Assembly: GCF_000002985.6 (NCBI RefSeq)
Contig: NC_003284.9
Span: 930,001-994,000 of the forward strand
Source of the DNA: Caenorhabditis elegans
Taxonomy: Eukaryota > Nematoda > Chromadorea > Rhabditida > Rhabditidae
Reading direction: 5' to 3'
Length of the DNA: 64,000 nt
Part shown: in pieces, positions 38,019-48,002 of the stretch
How positions within the stretch are numbered: the first letter of the stretch is position 1
How the letters are laid out: the number at the start of each line of letters is the position of its first letter
The notes under the pieces: generated by a model
Told to the model about the DNA's origin: nothing
Seen by the model: only the letters and a program-made list of their open reading frames with translations
Databases searched by the model: none
Program-made: the position numbers and the translations under genes

Positions 38019-38207
38019 ATGAACAACAACGACAACAATAGTGGTTTTAGAGCTGGAGTGTGGCATCGAGAAACACTAAAATCTATGCATACTTTGATGA
38101 AAATTCAAGAGCCAGAGACTTTTGGTGTTTCGATGGTTCGAGCACTTGAAGAGACTAAACAAAAAATCCCAAATTCTAAGTTGGGACATGTGAAAGTTGA
38201 ATTAAAG
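38019..38207 (+). CDS. Possible first coding exon of an unrecognised gene
   Basis: An ATG at 38019 opens 63 codons (MNNNDNNSGFRAGVWHRETL at the start, KLGHVKVELK at the end) and reaches a good donor (AAG|GTAAAG) at 38208. Without splicing it stops after five more codons at 38225. A GC-rich, promoter-like stretch lies just upstream. The composition looks coding and not random. I do not recognise a family. Downstream phase-0 candidates are a short exon after the acceptor at 38530 and the plus-strand frame from about 39222, which conflicts with the minus-strand exon 39231-39379. It could also be a remnant exon. Confidence 0.3.
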
Positions 38208-39230
38208 GTAAAGTATCGTCAGTGAGAAAATTGATTATAGCCACTTATAAGTTGTTAAAACTACCAAACAGTACAGTACAACTTTTCAAAAAATTTTAAA
38301 TTGTTGGGATTTTTTATGCAGTGAGCTTCTGGTGAAAACTTTGTTTCCACTAATCAAACATTTGGAATTCGACCAGAAAATGTTTTTGAAAGGTTTTTTG
38401 TGTTTGAACACTTGAAGGGTAAAATTTCACTTTCTTAGAAAATTAGGCAAAATCAAAACTTTGCCAGAAATTTTAGAAAAATTCAAATAATTTTTATTTT
38501 TTAATCATGGTATTTGGTCACTTCTTATAGGATTACATTTTCGAGTGTCATCTAAAGTTATGACATCCCGTGATGTAAGGCGGGAACGCTTGAAGCCGAG
38601 TCCCCTTTTTCAGACCTAGTTATCATTAAATTTGTGTTTCCATTTTGATAATTTCTAAGTTTTAGTTCCAGAAAAATAAATTAATTTGTTACATATACCT
38701 CTTAACAAAATGCGCTCAAAAAGGGTTTGAATTGAAAATAAATTAATCGCACTAAAAAAAAGAAACAAGGAATGCTTGGTAAACGTGCCAAAAATCCACA
38801 TGCTCTCGTTTTTCTCACATTGCTCATTTTTCTCCCGCCAGCCTGAATCCGTGAGAATCTTAATCCGTAAAATGTAATTTTGCTCTACTAGTTAAAAAAT
38901 TATGGAAATTCATTGGTTGATTGTAATTACGAAAATCTGAAGTTGGGCTTGAGACTTTTTTTTTGAATTTTTAAATTCTTGCATAACCATGAAGTCATCT
39001 CGTTGTCATGGAGATACCACGAAATGGGCTCTTTTTTGTGCAATATAATAACAAAAGTCACAAGACAGAAGTTGAATGGAAAATTATTATTTGGTTGAGA
39101 CAAAAGTGTGTACGGGGAAAAAGACGTAGGGAGACGCAAAAAAGACAAAATCCAAATTAAAAATTCAATAAAATTACAAAGATCACACATTTCGAAAAAA
39201 TTTACAAATTGTTTCAATTCAGAGCAACTA

Positions 39231-40141
39231 TCAGCGCTCTTTATCCTCCATTCCGAACTTTCGAACTCCGAGAGCCATGCCTCCGAACAGATTGAAATCA
39301 TCATTCTCTGTGTTTTTTGATGGAATCAATTCTTTGAGGCGCTCCGAGTTGCCATGTGTTATTGCGATGACGGATGTTCCTAAAAACTCATTTAAAAACT
39401 CAATTTTTTGCGTGGGTTAATGAGGGACTGGTGTCTGAGTTTCATGAGTACATTTTTTTAACCTGGTTTTGATTGAGACGACAAAATTGATATTATCCAA
39501 ATACACTGATAAAAAACATTGGCACTGACCGAGTTGAAAATTTGCACTGACCAAGCTAAATCCCTGCACTGACGAAACCAATAGAACTGACACAAATTTA
39601 TCACTGCACTACAAAATAAATAGTACTTCCCAACCTCTGCACTAACCTAGAACATTATGCTATGAACAAAAAGGCTTAACATTATGCTCTAGCAAAAATT
39701 TGCTTCGGTCAAACGGCTTCCACATTAATTCGAAAAATCATCTATGCACTGACCAAAAATCTCTGCGCTGCCGATAAAATTTGCACTCACCAAATCAAAT
39801 TTTGCACTTATCAAGAATATTTCGTGTATGTCTATTTAATTTTTACACTCACAAAAAAAATGTCGCACTAACTAAATTAAATTTCGCGCGGGACACGTTC
39901 TACACTGAACGTTAAAAAATTTCACAAACCGCTTGGCTAAAATTTAAAACACTCAGTTTTCATGGGCTGATTGCAAGCTTGCAATTTGATCAATGCTCAA
40001 AGTTGGTTTCAAAAACTGTAGCAGTGCATTAAACGTACCATTAATACTTCCTAGCGAAGTCTCTTCAATGGGAAAAGCCTGCGATTGGATAGCCAAAATT
40101 ACGATAAAAACTACAGAGATAAGTTTGAAGTAGTAGTCCAT
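39231..40141 (-). CDS. Probable small secreted peptide precursor, two exons
   Basis: Exon 1 is complement 40039-40141 and exon 2 complement 39231-39379; joined they encode 83 aa. Exon 1 starts ATG and encodes a clear signal peptide (MDYYFKLISVVFIVILAIQS, cleavage likely after QA). It ends in phase 1 at a GTACGT donor. Exon 2 has a TTTTTAG acceptor, enters in phase 1 and ends NLFGGMALGVRKFGMEDKER then TGA. The mature part is about 60 residues, acidic to neutral, without cysteine. It contains one dibasic site (RK), which could release a short C-terminal peptide, so neuropeptide-like processing is possible but unproven. Without splicing exon 1 would read to a 62-aa protein ending at 39953. The intron contains the GCACTGACC repeat cluster. 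I do not recognise a family, and a middle exon cannot be excluded. Confidence 0.5.
39520..39900 (-). repeat. TTGGTCAGTGCA-type cluster (reverse orientation), degenerate
   Basis: More than eight copies related to gcactgaccaa are visible, for example at 39523, 39546, 39568 and 39745, with others degenerate (gcactaacct, gcactcacca, gcacttatca). Spacing is irregular. Confidence 0.8.
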
Positions 40142-40723
40142 TGTTCAAGTTGAAGTCAAGTGATAAATCACACTAAAAAGGTTTTTCGAAGGTGTTTCGC
40201 TTTAAGGTTTTGTTTCTCTTGACGAATGATATCAAGAATTTTTGTTGTCTTGGTCAGCCAGTCACGCACCACCTAACACTACAATTCACTGACAGTATAA
40301 ACGAAACGGCGCCAGTTTGGTTAGCAAATTAGCGCATATATCTGTTATTCACTATTGGCAAAGGACACACACTATTTTTGGGTGTGTTTGGGTTTTCAAA
40401 ACGACACGGTTTTGAAATGATAAATTCACGTATAGGAAATATTTTTGAAAAAGTGTTTCTTTGTAAATGCCTCTGGTAAATTCGGTTGATCAAAAAGCTT
40501 CCAAACATGCTTCAACTTACTCAAAAGCCAAGCGGTAGGCCTCTCCACGGCTTAACAGCGGCTGAGCCAATAGGGAGACCGTTAGTGGTGGCACTGTACA
40601 CAGTACATATTCATTTTAAAAAAAGCAATTTCATAAAGAAGCTCAATATATCACAAGAAAAGATGACAATTCAATTAAATCAATAAATAGACTCTGCGAG
40701 AAGTTTTGAAACTTTTGAGATAT
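40142..40723. other. Intergenic, 3' of vps-45 and upstream of the peptide gene
   Basis: AT-rich with one GC-richer block at about 40525-40600. No coding exon recognised. It should contain the promoter of the minus-strand peptide gene and the vps-45 3' UTR. Confidence 0.4.
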
Positions 40724-43700
40724 TCAGTGAACAGCTCCCGTATTTTTGTCGACGTTGGCAAACTCTTCGAGGAATCTGTAAATTTAACTTATTTTCCATT
40801 CACTACAGAACCATAACAAATGCAATAGCCAATTGAAATTAGTATTATAGCATTAAGTATACCCATTAATCGAAAAACGACAGAATTACTGCTTAATGTC
40901 TGCCCGCTTAGCCAAAACATTTTTTACCGGGGACGTGGTTTCATTTTAAAGCCTGTATACTCACGATTTTGTATTTAGCATGCTACTCCCAGCTAGAACA
41001 ACAGCAGGCCCTCCGTATCCTTGCATCCGCTTTTCATTCAAGCTTCTCACATAAGCCGCCTCCTCATATGTGGCTCCACCCACAATAAACACAATAATAT
41101 TATCCATTCGGTCGCTGAAAATTGAGTAGCTTGAAGCATTATAGTAGATCTAGAACTTACCATTCATTGCTAAGAAGCGGGTAGTTGTCAAGCCTCCCAC
41201 GCTGGCAAGACTCGATCATGTTCTTGAGATACGGCGAATGCTGGGTGTAAATGTTCTCAACTCCTTTGAGTCCTTTGATGAACCTGAAAATTATAGGTAG
41301 AATACCATGTACCTTTTGTAAATCTTGAGTCTTTCTTTAGTGCTACTAATGTTCAGTCAGTTTTGTCAAATTATTAGAGGTGTCAATAAATTTCTGGTCA
41401 AATGAATTAATATTTTTTGTTGCAAAACTCATTTGTAATTCTTTTATAAATAAAGCAGTTTTTAATCGCTAAATTTGCTTACTGTAGACAAAAATTAATT
41501 CGAAATTCTGATTTAGACAACTAGTAACGGATAAAATTGAACCAAATCAGAAATTGCTGAAGCCGCCAAATCAACCGAAACTAAGCCCAGATTTCAGCCC
41601 AAATATTTGATTACGCTGATTCACTGTTGCTCACCTCTTCGTAATGTCAATAGTCGATTCACCACCAAACAAATCGGCAGGTCTCCTTGAAAGTCCACCA
41701 TATTTGAGCAGCGTCGACACCGTTTGATGGATTTTTGGATGCTGAAAAAGCATGAAATTTTTTTAAACCCAGAATACACCAGTTGCCTACCTGTGGTCTG
41801 AGTTGACTGATCAATGAGTTTAATTCGTTGCCGGGTGCGTTTTCGAAACGAAGAGCGTAGAGAAGCACAAGACGGATGATGTCCTGAAAATGGGTGTACT
41901 GATCGTGATAACTAAATTCAATTAAAAATATAATTATATACTTCTATGTATCATTTAACAAAATAAATTTTTTAAAAATATAGCACACACTTCAGTGTTG
42001 TGTGCCTTGAAAAAAAAAATTTGCGTATGCACTGACCAAACTTATGTTTGCACTGACTAAATGACCAGCTATTTTTCCTAGTTTGTTGAAGCTGTAGTAT
42101 CTAATTTTAAAGTAGCTAATGAATTTACTTAAAATTATAGGATACAGGAAACAAAATCCTTTCCTGAGCACCACGTTGGCGAAAATATATACCGTATTTC
42201 ATCTATTAGTCTTGCAGCCTCTATTAGTCTTGCACCCCTACGGACCAATTGAAAATTAGTTTTGCATGCAAGACTAATAAAGGAAATACGGTAATTGGTC
42301 ATTTGCGATAACAAATCTCAGTATTTTCTCGTGTTTGTTTTGGCATTCAGAATCTAAAAATGTTCATTCCGGATTTTTTTGCGGTGTATGTTACTGTTAC
42401 TCACCACTTCTCTGGTTTTCGTATTTTTCAGCAGTCCTCGAACAAGATTGATACATTTGCCATGATCCCCATCTGACACAATTGCCTGCTCTACCTGAAA
42501 CCACTTTCTACGTTTTGACACGTTTTTTTAAACTGTATTACCTCTGAGACTCCTAATAAATTATGCTTCTGAACAAGATTACTAAGTTCGCCTACAAGGC
42601 TGACGTGTTTCGACACTGTTCCACTGATCTTCTTAAACTGTGGATAGTCTTCCACAAACTTTTTCATATCCTGAATCGACTCCAAATTCTTGTTAATATG
42701 CTTTTTCTCCTGAAACTCGCTGATCAACGTCTTGATATTTTGCCCGATTTCTCCAAAGTTGGCAGTAATATTTCTCGCAAAAAATTCATCGTGAAGCTCG
42801 CTGAGCACAATGTTCTGATCAGTACATGTGCATCTGTTATTTGTCAATGTGAGCATTTCATGGATCATCGCTTCATACGTCCATTGGTTGAGCAGAGGAG
42901 TCACCGCGTCCTGGGATCTTTCAATAATCAGAAGAGTGGTGTCAGCTCTAGAGTTTTCGAAAAGCCCGTTTTCCCGGCGAATGAATTGTGCTACATCATC
43001 GGCCACTTTTTTGCAACTCGGTGAAGACTTTTGGTATCTGAAAAAAAAACATTGTAAAAGTATGCAACAAAGTAGTGACAATTGCATACAGTTTTTCGCA
43101 TGTAGCAGCTCCCAGATTACAATAAAAACAAAACTACAGCGTGTTATGTCTAACAATTACAAGCATTGCCAAAAATTTCTGATTGCAGCACACTTCTGCT
43201 CAAGCGATGTAGTGCCAATTTTCAGCTGCGCGATAGTTATGATATGTATGTATATGTGCAAATTAATTTATCATACAATCGTATTGTTGGGGTAAAGACT
43301 TCTTTTTGTTTAGAACAAGGAAATTGGGTACAAGACGAAAAACAAAAGCAGTCACGCAATTGGATACTACTTGTAGACCAAAGACAAAAACAAACGAATG
43401 AATTTTTTTTCTCAATCGTATATTTTAGGGATCAGTTTTAGAGAAATTGAATCAATCTTTAGAATTAAAAGCTGCGAACACTCTCTAAATTGAGATACCT
43501 TTATAAAAAAGCATGAACATGACTAATAAATAACCAAAATTTCAAAAAAAAGGTCAATGTCCGCAATCCTTTACCAATTTTCAAATTAGAAATTTCAAAA
43601 CTCTCACCGAACAGCTGGAGCCTTTTTCAACTGCAACAATAGCGCAATAATTCCGCACTTGATCCTTTCAGCGGCTTCTTCTTTCAACGTGAATGATGAG

Positions 43701-44752
43701 TCGAAGATGTGTGTCAAGTTGAGAGTGAACAAGTCTTTACGAATAGGAACTCCATCTAGAAACACTTCTTGAACCTCACGCACCTGGAATTTGTTGAAAA
43801 ATACACTATTGACATATCCTATAGCGTATTAGTATTGCTTAAAAGTTTTTTGCATCGTTAAGTTATTGTCGGAAAGCAATAAATCTTTTTCTGATTCTCA
43901 TAATTTAATCACGCAGCTTGAAAATTAGTTCTGTCCATAATAAAAAGTACTACTTACAGTCTCATTTTTGTCTGCTTCAGCCAGCCGCTTCACATCATAT
44001 TTGTTGATTGTGTTTGTAAAATCTGAAAAGCATATTCATTGAAAACTAGTATTTTTTCTGTAAACTCACAAAGATAGTACTGGCTGAATCTTGGCTCCTG
44101 GAGCTCTTTCACCAGTCGCTCAATATTTTTGGGTGTCGGCCGGACGAATACCACGCATTTCAAGTTTTTGATGTTTTCAGATGAGGTCTTGTTCTCAATT
44201 CTATCGAATATATAAACTTCTTTTTGCATCACCTCCGACTGCGCAAATGCGCATGACACTGTTGGAGTCTGGAAAAAAATTTAGCGTTGATTTTATTTGA
44301 AAACGTGTGAAAAAACTACTCATCATTTAAAATTGTATGTTTATATGATTTTTCATACTAATCTAAGCATTAACTTTATTAAAAATCTATAGCTGATATA
44401 AATTCATAATAAACATTTAGGCTATTGTGAATATACAATACGTTTTGCTCATTTTTGGATTTCCTCTATATTTTAAGTGTTTATTATATTTATTATTTAT
44501 TATTTTGTTAGATTAAGTAATTCAAAAATAGACATAAATGTTACTGAAAAATTTGCAAAACGTGTTGTTAATTTACGTTTTAGTATAACTTTTTGACACA
44601 AGTTTTAATTATTTTTCCTAACCGAATAATTACATTTTTACACTTTCAAATCAACTCACTGTTTCCCCATCCATAAGTAGTAATTTCATCTGCGAGCCGG
44701 CAAGTTGGATCATGTCCTGTATCAATTTTCGGCTTGACTGCACGAGATCCAT
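40724..44752 (-). CDS. vps-45: Sec1/Munc18 family protein VPS45
   Basis: Eleven exons (complement) give 547 aa: 44660-44752, 44069-44268, 43959-44022, 43608-43783, 42542-43037, 42405-42494, 41791-41883, 41635-41741, 41161-41283, 40965-41114, 40724-40775. SM proteins clasp syntaxins and SNARE bundles; VPS45 works with Tlg2/syntaxin-16 in endosome-to-Golgi and early endosomal fusion. Family sequence includes MKLLLMDGETTPTVS, KCVVFVRPT, RADTTLLIIERSQDAVTPLL, LNQWTYEAMIHEML and a C-terminal VFIVGGATYEEA, all of the VPS45 subfamily and not UNC-18 or VPS33. The TAG/TGA context and phases are consistent throughout. A TIR element sits in the intron 41884-42404. The 988-base gap to the upstream hydrolase argues against a simple operon. 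I recall it as C44C1.4. Confidence 0.95.
42029..42062 (-). repeat. TTGGTCAGTGCA-type pair in a vps-45 intron
   Basis: Two copies, gcactgaccaaac and gcactgactaaat, 22 bases apart. Confidence 0.7.
42190..42293. mobile_element. Short terminal-inverted-repeat element in a vps-45 intron
   Basis: The ends taccgtatttcatctattag (42190-42209) and its near-complement ctaataaaggaaatacggta (42274-42293) extend inward to a 27-base inverted repeat ending tcttgca/tgcaaga. The tips carry TA. It belongs with the elements at 28494 and 35565. Confidence 0.85.
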
Positions 44753-45739
44753 GGTTGATTAGTAGAAAGAGCTAGTGGCCAACGTGTATAAAAACATATG
44801 GTAAAAGAAAAGAAATGGAGAACTCTAGGCCGCGGCCGTCTCTGTCACCGCGTCGGGTGAGTGTCCAGTGCCAGCATCGATTTTGAGAGATGGCTAGGCT
44901 AGTGGAGACGTAGACGGAGGAAGGCTGTGGAGAGTGAGGAAAGATGGAAAAAGTGGAAAAGTGGAGCAGAAGTAGAGCAGGAGAATTTGCATTCTGTCGG
45001 AGAAAATCTGAAGAAAACTGAATCTTCTCCAATTTTTCATTATACTAACTTGGTCCTGAACAAAAGTCTATGAAATATGTATAAGAATTATTATCCGTAT
45101 GCGTGATGTACTAGGACAACAATTATCATTTACTATATATAAAGCGCGTGTCCTTCTGTCCCTATGTAGTTTGATCTCCGATCAGAGCAACGAAATTTTG
45201 GGAAACCTTATGCTAAATGCGCAGCAGACATCGATCGAGGTCCGCGATAGACACCGTATATCTAATGTGTTTTCTCAAAAAAGTCGGGGGCCGCGCCGTA
45301 GGTGCGGTCCACGGCTGGTACTAAAATAATTAACTCGTATCAGAGCTTTTCAAAATTGTTCCCTGTACTTATGGTAGGGTTTTACCAAAGCTCCAGCTTA
45401 ACGCAAACTTCACAGATTTATGACTATTCAATGCAAGGTGGCTGGTTCTAATTTGAAGGACATAACACAATTTTTCGTTCACATGAAACTGCAGCCAAAT
45501 ATTAATTTTACACTATTTTCAATTCGTGTTTGAAGTTTTTATTTGACAAAAAAAGAGTTTCATCTAGTCATATCTGCAACCATTAACTCTTTGCACATTT
45601 AAAAAATTAAATTAAAATCACAATAATAATAAAAAACCGGGATGTACTGAAAAACCTGATATTGTTCAAAAAGTGTAATAGTCCTAATAATACAAAAATA
45701 ATACGTATAATTTGAAAACATTGCACAATCCATCAAAGC
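44753..45739. other. Intergenic, vps-45 upstream region and 3' UTR of the hydrolase gene
   Basis: A GC-richer stretch at 44815-44900 just upstream of vps-45 is a likely promoter. A GC-rich dispersed repeat lies at 45289-45320. No coding exon was seen. Confidence 0.5.
45289..45320 (+). repeat. GC-rich dispersed repeat (partner of 12739-12770)
   Basis: It reads GGCCGCGCCGTAGGTGCGGT then CCACGGCTGGTA, nearly the reverse complement of 12739-12770. Confidence 0.65.
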
Positions 45740-48002
45740 TCATGAATAATCATGGAAGATCATATTTCCCCATTGCGAGAGCAACTTTTCCACCATTCCG
45801 CGCGCATTTGGATCAGCAGACTCCATGAAAGCAGTATGTCCTCCGTGATTGGTGATAATACCGCAAACGTAGTCGCTCTCCATTATATCTAATGTAGGGA
45901 TGCCTAAATAGGGGAAATGTATGAATAATTATTAAATTTGGTATTTTGTTTAAAAAATGTAATTAGAAAACTAGCTTTTCAATTACATATTTAATATATA
46001 TTTCATAAAAATTCCACACGTTTTATAATTTTTTGCAACCCGCAATGTGTCGGTTGCTGTTATTACCGTAGAGCAAACACGTCTAATTATGAACTAGAGA
46101 AACGTAGCAAGCACTCATGTTTGTATATGAACATTAGTTTTCAAAGCTGTTCAAACCAAAACTTACATTCCACCGGGCTGAAATAATCATCAACAGAATT
46201 CAGTGTTACACATGGAATCTTGATTTTGTCTACCTGGAAATTGATTTTTCAAATTTTTACAAACCAAGTTTCAAATGTTACCTTTGTCGCCAAAGTAGCC
46301 TGTCTGTAATAGTCATCGCAACTCTTGAACCCATACATGGGAATCACAAAAGATCGATCAAACCCTCTAACCGTATTGCATCTGCACACTTCGTCAAAAT
46401 CCACCATATCTTTGAATAGCTCGCGGTACCTGGAATTGTGGGAGCTACTTATGAACTCAGGGGTTTGGTTCATTAATAGCTTAGCAGGAAATACTAAAAA
46501 TTTGGGCGTAAAGGAATTGCTTCAAATTAACGCGCAAAAACCAATCACTTAATGAGAAGCTTGCCAGCTCTTTGAGCACAGGGCCTGCTCATGTCTCCTC
46601 AAATTTTCTCAATGCCAATTTTTTATACCAACTACGTTTGTTGTTTAAAAGTCATCAGATTTAAAATATTAAAAATAAACACCTTACTAATATAAACGAA
46701 AAAACATCAAAACTTACGGTCTCACCATATCTACCAAGTTCTTTGCAATAAAGCTGTTGAAAATAAGTTGTGGAATAAAGCATTCAATAGAATCAGAAGC
46801 AACAAGGGGATCCCACGGAGAAGAAACAATCATGCCTCCGTCCAGATCTGCATTTTCTCCAGTCATCGCTAGATAGTTCCAGAGAATCATTCTGAAAATA
46901 AGCGTGTTGCTGAATCTTTTTAGCTCCTAAACTACACTCACCCTCCCATGGAAAACCCGCATCCCAGCTTCTTTGCATCCGGATATCTTTCATTAATCAT
47001 CTTAGCAATGAACGCAAAATCATGTGGAGTGGCGGCATTGTACGTCCTAGTAGTTCTCAGCTTAACACCACCAAGTCCTCGTGGGTTCACGACCACACAC
47101 TTCCAGCCCTTATCTCTTGCTTCTTTGACAGGATGGAGAACGTAGCTGCTGTCATGAGTACTTCCTGTGATTCCCGGCAAGAAAACGACAATTGGGGTGG
47201 TGTCATCAGCACCTTCAGGGATCAACCAGTCTATTCCAGCTGCACCACCATCGTCGAACTCTACTATTTCTCTGGAAATAGTTTGATGAAATGACAGCGT
47301 CTCCGTTTTGATATGAATTAACGTACATCAAGTTTATGAATCTATGAAACAATACATAGTTAAGATTTTCAATTATTGTTGTTTTGGCTATTAACTGTAA
47401 ATATACCAGTTGAACCAACTAGATTCTAAATCGATTCAGCTATTCAAATTTTTGCTCAATTGAACTAAACTGTTTCTAAGCACTAGACTCCACAGAAATG
47501 ACTATCACATTTGTTTCTAGATAAGACGTGTGTTTTAAGCTCGGTTCAATCGACTAGACAACACATTTTTGTACTGAATTTTCACACCCTTACGTCCTAT
47601 ATAAATTCAATTTTTGAAGTTCTGAACTCCAACTGAATATCTCAAAACTAGTAAACAAATTACGGTATATTAAATACAAAATATATACTTAACACTTAAA
47701 ATTGAACAAACCTTGTAAATGGTAGCGATGGACAATCCCGGAATATCTGTCGTACTACGGTTTGAGTCGTGCCAAAGGGGCACCACCAACTAGGATGGTA
47801 CTTTTGCTCCAAAATCCTTAAATTCGAATGAACCTTCTTTTGAAGCTTGGTACCAGGCTTAACATAGTGCTTCGGTATCTGCAATCTTATTCTCTTAACG
47901 GGATATTTACAATATGAAACGTACTGCTGAAATGTACCAGGAATACATCCATAAAAATATCGGAGCAACTATCACCAAAGTCAAAATCAATGGCAGAACC
48001 AT
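45740..48002 (-). CDS. Membrane-anchored alpha/beta hydrolase, ABHD1/ABHD3 family
   Basis: Seven exons (complement) give 375 aa: 47925-48002, 47712-47878, 46942-47271, 46718-46891, 46282-46429, 46167-46233, 45740-45903. A single N-terminal hydrophobic anchor (MVLPLILTLVIVAPIFLWMY) precedes the hydrolase fold. The catalytic triad is visible: nucleophile Ser near residue 189 in GFSMGG, Asp near 314 in SVDDYF, and His in NHGGH (near 341-344). PIVVFLPGITGSTHDSSYV supplies the oxyanion strand. Relatives are ER or membrane phospholipases and esterases (ABHD3 acts on medium-chain phosphatidylcholine); the worm substrate is unknown. The first intron (46 bases) must be removed to join the anchor to IPKHYVKPG. 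An acceptor lies just before the ATG, suiting trans-splicing. Confidence 0.88.

Noticed and set aside
39222..39420. Plus-strand frame after a TTTCAATTCAG acceptor, in phase with the 38019 exon
   Set aside because: The minus-strand reading of the same bases joins in phase to a signal-peptide exon and looks more protein-like; kept only as an alternative.
42563..43295. Long plus-strand frames antisense to vps-45
   Set aside because: Shadow of the large conserved vps-45 exon 42542-43037.
40724..44752. Assignment of the SM protein as unc-18
   Set aside because: The sequence blocks (MKLLLMDGETTPTVS, RSQDAVTPLLNQWTYEAM) fit the VPS45 subfamily; the UNC-18 N-terminus is absent.
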